Shown here in pieces: positions 24,683 to 33,457 of a DNA stretch of 35,046 nucleotides. Numbering within the stretch: the stretch's first letter is position 1; every line of letters begins with the position of its first letter. This DNA is from Actinomycetota bacterium. GTDB taxonomy: Bacteria > Actinomycetota > Thermoleophilia > Gaiellales > Gaiellaceae. The notes beneath the pieces were generated by a model, which saw only the letters and a program-made list of their open reading frames with translations, was not told the DNA's origin and made no database searches. The stretch lies in NCBI GenBank assembly GCA_005883355.1, contig VAXG01000006.1, positions 1 through 35,046 on the forward strand. Direction: 5' to 3'. Both the position numbers and the translations under genes were made by a program.

Positions 24683-25563
24683 AGATCGACGAAGGGGTTC
24701 GTCTCTCACGCCTCACGACCCTGGGCACCGGAGGGCCGGCGCTGGCTTTTGCACGACCGGAGACGGTCGACGAATTGCAGGAGGCACTCGGCTTCGCCCG
24801 CGAACGTGGTCTGCCCGTGGCGGCGCTCGGCCTGGGCTCGAACCTGCTCGTCGCCGACCGCGGCTTCGAGGGTCTCGCGCTCAAGCTCGGCGGCGACCTC
24901 GCGCAGGTCGACGTGCGAGAAGAGCTGCTCGTCGCCGGGGGTGGTGCACCGAATGCCGTCGCCCTGCACCGCGCCCGCGCAGCCGGTCTCGGCGGCTTCG
25001 AGTTCGCGTGTGCGATTCCGGGCACCGCCGGCGGGGGCGCCTGGATGAACGCCGGCGCCTACGGCGGAGACTGGGCGGGGATTCTCGAGCGGGCCCTCGT
25101 CGTCGACGGCGACGGTGCAGAGTGGCGGACGGCGGCCGAGCTCGGTCTTCGCTACCGGCACTCGGATCTGGAGCACGGCCAGGTCGTCGCGCGGGTCGAG
25201 TTCCGGCTCTCGCCGCGTCCGTCGGCCGAGATCAAGGCGCTCGTAGCCGACCTGCAGGCGCAGCGAAAGGCGGCGCAGCCGACGAACAAGCGCACATGTG
25301 GAAGTGTCTTCAAGAATCCGGACCACGAGCTCTCCGCCGGAAGGATGCTCGAGGCCTGCGGGCTCAAGGGCCACCGGGTTGGCGGCGCACAGATCTCGCC
25401 TCGCCACGCGAACTTCATCGAGAACGCAGACGATGCTCGCTCCGCGGACGCGATCGACCTGATGACGGAGGCGCGGCGTCGCGCCTGGGAGCAGTTCGGG
25501 GTCGAGTTGCAACACGAGGTCGAGTTCCTCGGCGGGATCGAGCTGCCTTCCCTCTCCGGGTAG
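24679..25563 (+). CDS. murB: UDP-N-acetylenolpyruvoylglucosamine reductase MurB
   Basis: 294 residues from GTG 24679. FAD-binding motifs are GLGSNLLVADRGF and IPGTAGGGAWMNAGAYGG. The substrate domain has LRYRHS, CGSVFKNP with catalytic S209, and AGRMLEACGLKGHRVGGAQIS, then a C-terminal Glu in QHEVEFLG. It reduces UDP-GlcNAc-enolpyruvate to UDP-MurNAc with NADPH. Position after murC is standard for actinobacterial and firmicute-like dcw clusters. Confidence 0.95.
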   Translation: MKIDEGVRLSRLTTLGTGGPALAFARPETVDELQEALGFARERGLPVAALGLGSNLLVADRGFEGLALKLGGDLAQVDVREELLVAGGGAPNAVALHRARAAGLGGFEFACAIPGTAGGGAWMNAGAYGGDWAGILERALVVDGDGAEWRTAAELGLRYRHSDLEHGQVVARVEFRLSPRPSAEIKALVADLQAQRKAAQPTNKRTCGSVFKNPDHELSAGRMLEACGLKGHRVGGAQISPRHANFIENADDARSADAIDLMTEARRRAWEQFGVELQHEVEFLGGIELPSLSG

Positions 25564-25594
25564 GACCCGCGGGAAGAGCGGCGAAGTCACCTGC

Positions 25595-26383
25595 GTGGGC
25601 GAGAAGGTTCTCCAGCTCCCGCGCCGGCGGAGTCTTGACGTCTTGCGGTTTGCGCCGTCGGGCCGGTCGTTTGCGATCGGTGCTTCGATCGTGCTCCTCG
25701 CGGCGGGGCTCTACGCTCTCGCGCGAGGGACGTCGATGTTCGCCGTGCGCTCGATCCAGGTGGAGGGCGCCTCACCGGCACTCGCAGTCGAGGTGCGTGC
25801 AGAGCTTCGCTCGTTCGACGGGCGCAGCCTCGTCGCGGTGAACGGCGACGCGGTCGAGCAACGTGTGGACGGCCTCGCGGCCGTGCGGGCCTCCGTGGTC
25901 GACCGCTCCTTCCCGCACACCCTCCGGATTCGCGTCCTGCCGGAGCTGCCGGTCGCGGTGCTCAGGCGAGGGCCGGAGTCCTGGCTCGTGTCTGCCCGGG
26001 GACGTGTCATCGCGACGATCCCACTCAGAACGCGGCACGACCTTCCGCGCATCTGGCTCCCGACCCGCACCGAGATCGCGAAAGGCGCCTTTCTCGCCAA
26101 CGAGCCCGGGGCGCTCGCGGCGCGGTCACTCGCCGCGTTCGTCGGCAGCGGCTTCTCCGGCCGGATCGCATTCGTGCGCGCGCTCGACGGTCAGATCACC
26201 CTCGGACTGCACGGTGGGCTCGAGATCCGGTTGGGCGCGCCGATCGACCTGCCTCTGAAGATCGCGATCGCGCGGGGCATCCTTCCGACGTTCGCGCTGC
26301 CTCGCGCCGGGGGCCCGGACTATCTGGACATCACCGTCCCCGAGCGCCCAGTCGCGGGCCGCAACCCTCAACCCTCAGGTTGA
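25595..26383 (+). CDS. ftsQ: FtsQ/DivIB, POTRA-domain cell division protein
   Basis: 262 residues from GTG 25595. A short basic cytoplasmic N-terminus precedes one membrane helix (FAIGASIVLLAAGLYALA, about 26-43). The POTRA domain follows (FAVRSIQVEGASPALAVEVRAEL, to about 115), then the FtsQ beta domain with ELPVAVLRRG and GLEIRLG. FtsQ recruits FtsL and partners to the septum. Place between murB and ftsZ is typical. Primary conservation is low; topology and order carry the call. Confidence 0.88.
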   Translation: MGEKVLQLPRRRSLDVLRFAPSGRSFAIGASIVLLAAGLYALARGTSMFAVRSIQVEGASPALAVEVRAELRSFDGRSLVAVNGDAVEQRVDGLAAVRASVVDRSFPHTLRIRVLPELPVAVLRRGPESWLVSARGRVIATIPLRTRHDLPRIWLPTRTEIAKGAFLANEPGALAARSLAAFVGSGFSGRIAFVRALDGQITLGLHGGLEIRLGAPIDLPLKIAIARGILPTFALPRAGGPDYLDITVPERPVAGRNPQPSG

Positions 26384-26401
26384 CCTTGATGGTTCTCCGC
26401 G

Positions 26402-26430
26402 TTGACACCCCGGTATCGGGAGCGTACCCT
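26402..26430 (+). promoter_or_regulatory. Sigma-A type promoter for ftsZ
   Basis: TTGACA at 26402-26407, a spacer of exactly 17 bases, then TACCCT at 26425-26430. The -35 is a perfect consensus, and the -10 keeps the first two bases and the last T. It lies just after the ftsQ stop and about 68 bases before the ftsZ ATG, so ftsZ can be transcribed apart from the rest of the cluster. Confidence 0.75.
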
Positions 26431-26498
26431 GCTGCGAAGGAGGCGCTCGACAGCCCCAACGCTTTAGTCCAGCTTGAGGTCGAGCCATCTTCAGTCTC

Positions 26499-27569
26499 AT
26501 GAGCCAAACAGGGAATTACCTCGCGGTCCTCAAGGTCGTCGGCGTCGGCGGCGGAGGCACGAACGCGGTGAATCGCATGGTGGACGCCGGGCTTTCCGGC
26601 GTCGAGTTCATCGCCGTGAACACCGACGCGCAGGCATTGATGATGACGGACGCCGACGTGAAGATTCAGGTGGGCGCCCAGGCGACACGGGGGCTCGGGG
26701 CAGGAGCGGATCCCGAGATCGGATTGGCCGCCGCGCAGGAGAGCCGAGACGAGCTCAAGGAGGCGCTCAAAGGCGCGGACATGGTCTTCATCACGGCGGG
26801 CGAAGGCGGCGGCACCGGCACCGGCGGCGCGCCGATCGTCGCGGAGCTGGGGCAGGAGATCGGAGCATTGACGGTCGGCGTCGTTACTCGGCCGTTCGCG
26901 TTCGAGGGTCGCAAGCGCGCCGACCAGGCCGAGCGCGGCGTCGACCAGCTGCGCGACCGTGTCGACACGTTGATCGTGATCGAGAACGACCGGCTTCTGC
27001 AGGTCGTCGAGCGCCAGACCTCGGTCGTCGAGGCGTTCCGGATGGCGGACGACATCTTGCGCCAGGGCGTCCAGGGCATCACCGACCTGATCACCGAGCC
27101 CGGCCTGGTAAATCTGGACTTCGCCGACGTCAGGACGATCATGCGCGACGCCGGCTCGGCCCTGATGGGCATCGGCCGCGCCTCGGGCGAGAACCGGGCC
27201 GCCGAGGCCGCGCGGATAGCCGTGTCCTCTCCGCTTCTCGAGGCATCGATCGAAGGGGCGACCGGGATCCTGCTCAACATCACCGGGGGCTCGGACATCG
27301 GTCTCTTCGAGGTCAACGAGGCCGCCGAGGTCGTGACGGGGGCCGCCGACCAGAACGCGAACGTCATCTTCGGCGCGGTGATCGACGATTCGCTCAGCGA
27401 AGAGGTCCAGGTCACCGTCATCGCCACGGGCTTCGGAGGCCGAGGCGGCCGGCGCGCGCGGCGTAGGGAGTCGGCTCCGGAGGCGCCGCTGCCCGCAACT
27501 TCGGCGAACGAAGCTTTCGACTCCTCGCACGAAGTGCTCGACGTGCCGTCGTTCCTCCGAGACGACTAA
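26499..27569 (+). CDS. ftsZ: FtsZ, tubulin-like division GTPase
   Basis: 356 residues from ATG 26499. The GTP-binding domain has [22 protein letters not shown] and the tubulin signature GGGTGTG (103-109). The T7 synergy loop is [12 protein letters not shown] short linker (about 45 residues) leads to the conserved C-terminal peptide [11 protein letters not shown], which binds partners such as SepF or FtsW in actinobacteria. No convincing ribosome binding site is near the ATG, and a stop at 26475 excludes an upstream in-frame start. It polymerises into the Z ring. It is the last cell-division gene here: no sepF, ylmG or pgeF follows. Confidence 0.97.
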   Translation: MSQTGNYLAVLKVVGVGGGGTNAVNRMVDAGLSGVEFIAVNTDAQALMMTDADVKIQVGAQATRGLGAGADPEIGLAAAQESRDELKEALKGADMVFITAGEGGGTGTGGAPIVAELGQEIGALTVGVVTRPFAFEGRKRADQAERGVDQLRDRVDTLIVIENDRLLQVVERQTSVVEAFRMADDILRQGVQGITDLITEPGLVNLDFADVRTIMRDAGSALMGIGRASGENRAAEAARIAVSSPLLEASIEGATGILLNITGGSDIGLFEVNEAAEVVTGAADQNANVIFGAVIDDSLSEEVQVTVIATGFGGRGGRRARRRESAPEAPLPATSANEAFDSSHEVLDVPSFLRDD

Positions 27570-27570
27570 G

Positions 27571-27739
27571 CCGCGTCGCCGAGGTTTACCGCCGGCTCCA
27601 CGCGGTTATCTGTGGGCGTGCCCTCATGGGGTTCTTCCTCCACGGTTGGCCCCACGACCCGGTCCGTCGCTCCGGCTGCCGCCTCCTAGGGACCCAGCCG
27701 GAGCGGCACCTTTCCGACGCTCGTTAGCATCGTCGGGCG
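27571..27739 (+). other. ftsZ-gcvT intergenic region with hairpins
   Basis: This 169-bp gap has no credible gene. CCGCGT (27571-27576) pairs with ACGCGG (27600-27605) right after the ftsZ stop and is followed by TTATCT, a possible weak terminator. A perfect 10-bp stem, GCTCCGGCTG (27669-27678) with CAGCCGGAGC (27695-27704), has a 16-nt loop. TAGCAT at 27725-27730 could be a -10 box only nine bases before the gcvT ATG, which would make its mRNA nearly leaderless. I do not see the conserved core of a glycine riboswitch. Confidence 0.5.
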
Positions 27740-28792
27740 ATGGCCCAGATGCTGCTGAACACGCCGCTCCACGACCGACACGCCGCCCTGGGTGCGCGCA
27801 TGGTCCCCTTTGCCGGCTGGGAGATGCCGGTGCAGTACGAAGGCGTCATCCCCGAGCACCTGGCCGTCCGGGACGACTGCGGTGTCTTCGACGTCTCGCA
27901 CATGGGCGAGTTCGAGGTCGAGGGCCCGCGCGCAACTGCCCTCTTGCAGGCGACCCTCTCGAACGACCTGGACAAGATCGGTCCCGGCGAGGCGCAGTAC
28001 ACGCTCTTGACGAACGAACGCGGCGGGATCATCGACGACCTGATCGTCTACCGGCTCGACGGCTTCCGCTACCTGCTGATCGTGAACGCCGCCAACCGCG
28101 AGTCCGACCTCCGCTGGCTGAAGGAGCGAGAGATCCCGGGCTCGGACGTCCGCGACGTTTCCGACGAGTACGCCCTCCTCGCGGTCCAGGGGCCGCGGGC
28201 GATCGAGCGGCTCGGGCTGCCGGAGGCCGCTCAGTTCACGTTCGCCGAAGGAGAGATCGACGGGATCCACTGCATGGTGAATCGCACGGGATACACCGGC
28301 GAGAAGGGCTGCGAGGTCCTCGTGATGGCCGAGGACGCCGGCGACCTCTGGGACCGGGTGCTCGAGCGAGGCGCCGTCCCGTGTGGACTCGGCGCGCGCG
28401 ACACACTGCGAATCGAGGCCTCACTGCCTCTGCACGGGAACGACATCACACCCGACACCGACGCGATCTCGGCCGGCCTCGGTTGGTGCTGTGCGCTGGA
28501 GAAAGAATTCTCCGGCGCCGAGGAGTTGCGCGAGCTCAAGGCTCGCGGTCCCGAGCGCAAGCTCGTCTCGTTCGTCATGGAGGAGAAGGCAATCCCCAGA
28601 CGGGGCATGGCGATCGAGGGCGGCGGCGAGGTCACCTCGGGAACGCATTCGCCGATGCTCGACCGCGGCATCGGAATGGGCTATGTCCTGGCAGACTCGG
28701 CGACGCCCGACACCCAGCTGACGATTGACGTCCGCGGCAAGCTGCGGCGGGCACGTGTCGTCAAGAGACCGATCTACAAGCGAGAGGAGTAG
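27740..28792 (+). CDS. gcvT: Glycine cleavage system T protein (aminomethyltransferase)
   Basis: 350 residues from ATG 27740. Family motifs include MVPFAGWEMPVQY, GVFDVSHMGEFEVEG (tetrahydrofolate domain), NERGGIIDDLIVYRL, VNRTGYTGEKGCEV and GLGARDTLRIEASLPLHGNDI. The C-terminal barrel has SGTHSPMLDRGIGMGYV. It moves the methylene group from the lipoylated H protein to tetrahydrofolate and releases ammonia. It heads a T-H-PA-PB operon, with gcvH six bases downstream. No Shine-Dalgarno sequence is evident before the start. Confidence 0.96.
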   Translation: MAQMLLNTPLHDRHAALGARMVPFAGWEMPVQYEGVIPEHLAVRDDCGVFDVSHMGEFEVEGPRATALLQATLSNDLDKIGPGEAQYTLLTNERGGIIDDLIVYRLDGFRYLLIVNAANRESDLRWLKEREIPGSDVRDVSDEYALLAVQGPRAIERLGLPEAAQFTFAEGEIDGIHCMVNRTGYTGEKGCEVLVMAEDAGDLWDRVLERGAVPCGLGARDTLRIEASLPLHGNDITPDTDAISAGLGWCCALEKEFSGAEELRELKARGPERKLVSFVMEEKAIPRRGMAIEGGGEVTSGTHSPMLDRGIGMGYVLADSATPDTQLTIDVRGKLRRARVVKRPIYKREE

Positions 28793-28798
28793 CGCCAG

Positions 28799-29194
28799 GT
28801 GGCCGCGAGCGAGAGCTATCCCGACGACCTGAGGTACCACGCCGAGCACGACTGGGCCCGCGTCGACGGCGACGAGGCGGTGCTCGGCATCACGTGGTTC
28901 GCGCAGGACGCACTCGGCGAGCTCGTCCACTACGAACCGCCCAACGAGGGCGACACGATCGCAAGGGACTCGGCGTACGGCGAGGTGGAGTCGGTGAAAG
29001 CCGTCTCGGACGTGATCGCGCCCCTGTCTGGCGAGGTGCTCGAAGTGAACGCGAAAGTCGTCGAGGAACCGGAGACCGTCAACGACGACCCCTACGGCGA
29101 AGGATGGCTCGTCCGGATCCGCCTTGCGGACGCGGCGGAGGTCGACTCACTGCTCAACGTCGACGCCTACAAGCAAGTCGTCGCCGAAGCTTGA
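28799..29194 (+). CDS. gcvH: Glycine cleavage system H protein
   Basis: 131 residues from GTG 28799, with GAGAGGAG about ten bases upstream. It is a lipoyl-domain beta barrel; the lipoylated lysine is K67 in GEVESVKAVSD. It opens LRYHAEHDWARVDGDEAVLGITWFAQDALGEL, the GcvH pattern. It shuttles the aminomethyl group between P and T proteins. gcvPA starts two bases after its stop. Confidence 0.96.
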   Translation: MAASESYPDDLRYHAEHDWARVDGDEAVLGITWFAQDALGELVHYEPPNEGDTIARDSAYGEVESVKAVSDVIAPLSGEVLEVNAKVVEEPETVNDDPYGEGWLVRIRLADAAEVDSLLNVDAYKQVVAEA

Positions 29195-29195
29195 A

Positions 29196-30527
29196 TTGAG
29201 CTACCTCTCGCTCACCGAGCGGGACTGCCAGGAGATGCTCGCGGCGATCGGCATCTCCTCCGTGGAGGAGCTCTTCCGCGACATCCCTGTAGGCGTGCGC
29301 TTCGCCCGCGAGCTCGACCTCGAGCCGCCGCTCTCCGAGCAGGAGCTCTCGCGCCACCTCGAGGAGCTCGCAGCGCAGAATGTCGACACGAGCAAGGAGC
29401 TCTCGTTCCTCGGCGCCGGCATCTACGACCACTACGTCCCGGCGGTCGTCGACACGGTGCTCCAGCGCGGCGAGCTGCTCACGGCCTACACGCCGTATCA
29501 GCCTGAGATGAGCCAGGGCGTCTTGCAGGCGATCTTCGAGTACCAGACGGTGATCTGCGAGCTGACCGGGATGGACGTCTCGAACGCGTCAGGTTACGAC
29601 GGCACGACCGTCGCAGCCGATGCCTGCTACGTGGCGAAGCACGCGACAGGGCGAAGGAAGGTCGTCGTCACGGAGGCGACGAGCCCGCAGGTCCGGCAGG
29701 TCGTCAAGACGTACGCGCCCGGTTTCGGGCTCGAGATCGTCGAGGTGCCCCATCGAGGCGGCGTGACCGATCCGGATGAGCTACGCCGGGCGGCGACGGA
29801 TGCGGCGTGCGTGATCTTCCAGCAGCCGAACTTCTTCGGCTGCCTCGAGGCGGCACCCGACTTGGCCGAGGCCGCGAACGACGCGGGCGCGATCGCGGTC
29901 GCGCACGTCGACCCGATCTCCCTCGGCGTGCTCGAGGCGCCGGGTGCCTACGGCTGCGGCATGGCGATCGGCGAAGGCCAGAGTGCCGGGAACTACCAGT
30001 CCTTCGCCGGACCGCATTACGGCTTCTTCGCGGCGCGGAACGATTTCATCCGCCGAATGCCGGGCCGGATCGTCGGCGAGACGCTCGACGCCGCGGGGGA
30101 GCGCGGCTATGTCCTGACCCTGCAGACCCGTGAGCAGCACATCCGACGCGAGAAGGCGACCTCGAACATCACGACGAACCAGACGCTGCTCGCACTTGGG
30201 GGCCTCGTGCATCTCTCGTGGCTCGGGCCGCAGGGGCTGCTCGAGGTGGGGGAGACCTGCATGAGCCTCGCCGCCTACGCCCAGCGCAGGCTGATCGACG
30301 TAGGACTCGAACTGGTGTTTCCGGAACGGGCAACATTCAAGGAGTTTGCCGTGCGCACCGGACGGAGCGCGCAGGACGCCATTCGCATCGCGCGCGAACG
30401 CGGAGTGCATCCGGGCTACGCGCTGGGGCGCGACTACCAGGGTCTCGATGACGCACTGCTCGTGGCGGTCACGGAGCGCCGTACGCCCGCCGACATCGAC
30501 CGGCTCGTAGAAGCGCTGACGCCGTGA
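29196..30527 (+). CDS. gcvPA: Glycine dehydrogenase (decarboxylating) subunit 1
   Basis: 443 residues from TTG 29196; upstream in-frame codons belong to the gcvH region. It shows FLGAGIYDHYVPAVVD, the YTPYQPEMSQGVLQAIFEYQT block, NASGYDGTTVAADA, CGMAIGEGQSAGNYQSFAGPHYGFFA and RIVGETLD, all typical of the alpha half of split GcvP. It works as a heterodimer with GcvPB, which carries the pyridoxal phosphate lysine. Its stop overlaps gcvPB (GTGA). Confidence 0.95.
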   Translation: MSYLSLTERDCQEMLAAIGISSVEELFRDIPVGVRFARELDLEPPLSEQELSRHLEELAAQNVDTSKELSFLGAGIYDHYVPAVVDTVLQRGELLTAYTPYQPEMSQGVLQAIFEYQTVICELTGMDVSNASGYDGTTVAADACYVAKHATGRRKVVVTEATSPQVRQVVKTYAPGFGLEIVEVPHRGGVTDPDELRRAATDAACVIFQQPNFFGCLEAAPDLAEAANDAGAIAVAHVDPISLGVLEAPGAYGCGMAIGEGQSAGNYQSFAGPHYGFFAARNDFIRRMPGRIVGETLDAAGERGYVLTLQTREQHIRREKATSNITTNQTLLALGGLVHLSWLGPQGLLEVGETCMSLAAYAQRRLIDVGLELVFPERATFKEFAVRTGRSAQDAIRIARERGVHPGYALGRDYQGLDDALLVAVTERRTPADIDRLVEALTP

Positions 30528-32032
30528 AGCTGATCTTCGAGAAGTCACAGGCCGGCCGGCGCGGCGGAGAGCTGCCGCGTTACGACCTTCCGCGCGCAGA
30601 GGTGCCGGAGGGGCTGCGCCGCAAGATGCCGCCGCGGCTGCCCGAGCTCGCGGAGCCCGAGATCGTCCGTCACTTCACCGAGCTGTCGACCCGCAACTTC
30701 GGCATCGACACGGGCTTCTATCCCCTCGGTTCCTGCACGATGAAGTACAACCCGCGCGTCAACGAACGCCTGGTGATGCTTCCGGGCTTCAGAGACCTCC
30801 ATCCGTATCAGGACGAGGATGCGATCCAGGGCGCGCTCGAGCTGATGTGGCGGCTTCAGGCGGCGTTGATCGAGGTCTCCGGCCTGGACGCATGCACCCT
30901 GCAGCCGGCCGCGGGCTCACAAGGGGAGCTGACGGGTCTGATGCTGATGCGCGCGTATTTCGCGGACCGGGGCGAGGCCGATCAACGCGACACGATCATC
31001 ACCGCCGACACGGCGCACGGGACGAATCCCGCAAGCGTCACGATGGCCGGCTACAAGCTCGCAAAGGTCCAGACCGATGCGCGGGGGAACGTCGACGTGG
31101 CGCACCTCCGAGAGATCGTGAACGAACGGACTGCCGGGCTGATGTTGACGAACCCGTCGACACTCGGGCTCTTCGACGAGCACATCGAGGAGATTGCAGG
31201 GATCTTCCACGAGGCGGGTGCCCTCCTGTACTACGACGGCGCCAACCTGAACGCCGTCTGCGGCATCTCGCGGCCCGGTGACATGGGCTTCGACATCGTG
31301 CACATCAATCTGCACAAGACCTTTTCGCAGCCGCACGGCGGCGGTGGGCCCGGCGGCGGTCCGATCGTCGTGCGCGACAAGCTCGAGCCCTTCCTGCCCG
31401 TCCCGGCGATCGTCAAGGAGGGTGACCGGTTTCGTCTCGACTTCGACTGCCCGAAATCGATCGGCAAGGTGCGGGGCTTTGCGGGGCCGTTCGGAGTCTT
31501 CGTCCGCTCCTATGCGTACATCCGTTCATACGGTCCGCGTCTTCGCGAAATGTCCGAGGTCGCGGTCCTCAACGCCAACTACCTGCTCGCCCGCCTCAGG
31601 GAGGCGTACGACCTTCCGTACGATCGCCTCGCGATGCACGAGTTCGTGCTGAGCGCCCGTTCGTTGAAGCGCGACCACGGCATCTCTGCGCTCGACGTCG
31701 CGAAGCGGCTGATGGATTACGGCTTCCATCCCCCGACGATCTACTTCCCTCTGGTCGTCCCCGAGGCGCTCATGATCGAGCCGACCGAGACAGAGGCGAA
31801 GGAGACGCTCGACGAGTTCGCCGAGGCGATGCTCGCGATTGCACAAGAGGCGGAAGACGATCCGGAGCTACTCCGCGAGGCTCCTCACGCGCGCCCCGTG
31901 AAGCGACTCGACGAGGTCCTGGCCGCGAAGCGCGCGATCGTCAAGTACGGCTTCGAGGACCATCCGGACCTTCATGCCGCGAAGGCGGAGCCCCGCGAGC
32001 TCCAGGCGCAAAGAGGCGCGTCGTCGTCCTAG
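30524..32032 (+). CDS. gcvPB: Glycine dehydrogenase (decarboxylating) subunit 2
   Basis: 502 residues from GTG 30524. Key blocks: FYPLGSCTMKYNPRVNE, LQPAAGSQGELTGLM, DTAHGTNPASV, MLTNPSTLGLFD, and the cofactor lysine K265 in HINLHKTFSQPHGGGGPG. It decarboxylates glycine and loads the aminomethyl group onto GcvH. The C-terminal ~20 residues are a variable charged tail. Its stop shares the CTAG-type overlap at 32029-32032 with the converging zincin gene. Confidence 0.96.
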   Translation: MKLIFEKSQAGRRGGELPRYDLPRAEVPEGLRRKMPPRLPELAEPEIVRHFTELSTRNFGIDTGFYPLGSCTMKYNPRVNERLVMLPGFRDLHPYQDEDAIQGALELMWRLQAALIEVSGLDACTLQPAAGSQGELTGLMLMRAYFADRGEADQRDTIITADTAHGTNPASVTMAGYKLAKVQTDARGNVDVAHLREIVNERTAGLMLTNPSTLGLFDEHIEEIAGIFHEAGALLYYDGANLNAVCGISRPGDMGFDIVHINLHKTFSQPHGGGGPGGGPIVVRDKLEPFLPVPAIVKEGDRFRLDFDCPKSIGKVRGFAGPFGVFVRSYAYIRSYGPRLREMSEVAVLNANYLLARLREAYDLPYDRLAMHEFVLSARSLKRDHGISALDVAKRLMDYGFHPPTIYFPLVVPEALMIEPTETEAKETLDEFAEAMLAIAQEAEDDPELLREAPHARPVKRLDEVLAAKRAIVKYGFEDHPDLHAAKAEPRELQAQRGASSS

Positions 32033-32685
32033 GCTGCGAGCGGCAGGCTCAGTTGCCTGAGCCCGAGTCGCTCGAAGACGAGCTCGACCTCGATCGCGAC
32101 CGGTGCGAACTGCTCGCGAGGCCAGATGTGCGCGTCGTCTTCGGCCTGCAGCTTCTCGAGGCGCCGGATGAGCGCAGGCTCCTCTGATCGGAGCAGCACC
32201 GTCTGCGCGTACGAGCGCGCCCAGACTTCATGCACCGACTGGAAGTAGCGTTGGCGCGAGTAGCCGCCGGGCAAGGCGCGCTTCTCGAGCAACGCTGCCG
32301 CGTCGCGCCACGGCGCGAACGCGGCGTGCACGGCTGACGCCCACGAGCGGGTCTTGCGGTCATAGAAGATCTGATGATCGAGCAGATGGCCGAGCTCGTG
32401 GAGGAATCCGAGCGCGGAGCGGCCGCCGATCCGTGAGACACGCAGGTCGATCGGATCACGTTTGCGAAAGCGGTAGGCGCCGGCCTCGCTGATCGTCGCC
32501 GTTGCGACGACCGGGACCGGCGAAAGATCGGAGCGCAGTCCGTGCAGGCTCGATGCGGCCGCGAGCGCGCGTCGCAGCTCCGCAGCCAGCGGGCTCCGGC
32601 GTGGTAAGGCGACGACGTCTTCCAGCGAACGCAAGCGAGGCTTCCCCTCGCGCGCGACACATTCTGGATAGCGGCGTTGTCCCAT
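32029..32685 (-). CDS. Putative zinc-dependent metallopeptidase (HExxH protein)
   Basis: 218 residues from ATG 32685. I recognise no named family. The centre has FLHELGHLLDHQIFYDRKTRSWASAV with a zincin HExxH motif (H96-H100) and a following LLDH. Further on, GGYSRQRYFQSVHEVWARSYAQTVLLR supplies a Glu and an aromatic that often complete such metal sites. No signal peptide is seen, so it would be cytoplasmic. An AT-rich TATTTA lies just before the ATG and could be a -10 box of a leaderless mRNA. A longer in-frame start upstream would overlap the divergent LspA-like gene. Confidence 0.65.
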   Translation of the reverse strand: MGQRRYPECVAREGKPRLRSLEDVVALPRRSPLAAELRRALAAASSLHGLRSDLSPVPVVATATISEAGAYRFRKRDPIDLRVSRIGGRSALGFLHELGHLLDHQIFYDRKTRSWASAVHAAFAPWRDAAALLEKRALPGGYSRQRYFQSVHEVWARSYAQTVLLRSEEPALIRRLEKLQAEDDAHIWPREQFAPVAIEVELVFERLGLRQLSLPLAA

Positions 32686-32730
32686 CGGTAAATAATCGGT
32701 TGCGGATCGGACGGACTTGAGCTGCGTGTC

Positions 32731-33147
32731 ATGCTTTGCAGTGTGAAACCGCGTCGTACGCTTCTCGTTTGCACCGCTGTTTCCTTTGCAGCGATCGACC
32801 TCGTGCACAAGTCGTTCGCGCCCACCGAGTTCCATCACGCGCGCACGTCGTTCGTCGCGGTGATGATGGGCGTGGTGATCGCAGCCCTCGTCGTCCTCGT
32901 ACCGCGTGTGCCGTCGAACGCGGCTGCGGTCGGAGCCGGAATCGCGTGCGGCGGCGCACTCGGGAATCTGATCTCGGTGCTCGCGTGGTCGCAGGGCGTT
33001 CCCGACCCGCTCGTGGTCGCGGGCGACACGCGCGGCCTTGCGTTCAACCTCGCAGACCTTTTCGCGATCGCAGGCGACGCGCTGCTGCTGAGCGCGGTCG
33101 TCCTGCATGGGATCCGGCACCGGGCGAGGCTGGGGGAGAGCGTTTAG
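32731..33147 (+). CDS. Signal peptidase II-like membrane protein, catalytic Asp missing
   Basis: 138 residues from ATG 32731. Four hydrophobic segments match LspA topology. TM1 has IDLVHKSF (LspA D...K), TM3 has GGALGNLIS (74-82) and TM4 has AFNLADLFAIAGD (104-116), the second active-site motif with D109. In LspA the third segment reads GNxxD with a catalytic Asp; here that position is S82, so the aspartyl dyad is broken. It may be a non-peptidase paralogue of LspA that still binds a lipid or lipoprotein. A bona fide LspA should exist elsewhere in the genome. Confidence 0.65.
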   Translation: MLCSVKPRRTLLVCTAVSFAAIDLVHKSFAPTEFHHARTSFVAVMMGVVIAALVVLVPRVPSNAAAVGAGIACGGALGNLISVLAWSQGVPDPLVVAGDTRGLAFNLADLFAIAGDALLLSAVVLHGIRHRARLGESV

Positions 33148-33151
33148 GGAC

Positions 33152-33367
33152 TCAGTACAGATCTTCGAGGTCGTCGACGATCGGCACTTCGTCTTCGCGA
33201 CGACGGCGAACCACCTCTGCGACGACCAGCAGAAGCGGGACGGCGATCGCCGCCGCGAGGCTCGTCCAGGCGAGTGCGAACCAGGCGATGACGAGGGCGC
33301 CCACGCCGAAGCGCTGCCCTACCGGGTCGTGCCGCAGGAAGCTCACAAGCACGGCTGCTTCCTTCAT
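33152..33367 (-). CDS. Small hypothetical membrane protein
   Basis: 71 residues from ATG 33367, with a strong AAGGAGGA ribosome site a few bases upstream. Residues 20-52 are hydrophobic (one long or two short membrane helices), followed by RRRRED and an acidic tail (VPIVDDLEDLY). The strong ribosome site and neat topology support a real gene. No family is recognised. It converges on the LspA-like gene (5-bp gap) and diverges from msrB, with which it shares the hairpin-rich leader. Confidence 0.6.
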   Translation of the reverse strand: MKEAAVLVSFLRHDPVGQRFGVGALVIAWFALAWTSLAAAIAVPLLLVVAEVVRRRREDEVPIVDDLEDLY

Positions 33368-33384
33368 TTTGGCTCCTCCTTCAA

Positions 33385-33457
33385 GGGCAGGGATCGGCCT
33401 GCCGTGAGGGATCCTCCATCCCTCAGTCGCGTAATGCCTGCCCCAGTCGCAAGACTG
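33385..33457 (+). promoter_or_regulatory. Hairpin-rich leader of msrB with alternative pairings
   Basis: Three tandem hairpins: GGCAGG/CCTGCC (33386-33403), TGAGGGA/TCCCTCA (33405-33425) and CAGTC-GCAA-GACTG (33444-33457), a GNRA tetraloop on this strand. GGGCAGG (33385-33391) can instead pair with CCTGCCC (33437-33443), enclosing the second hairpin. The two pairings exclude each other, as in RNA switches. It could serve msrB on this strand or the small membrane gene on the other. Confidence 0.5.

Noticed and set aside
27571-27739. Possible glycine riboswitch before gcvT
   Set aside because: Hairpins exist, but I could not find the conserved glycine aptamer core or a tandem arrangement.
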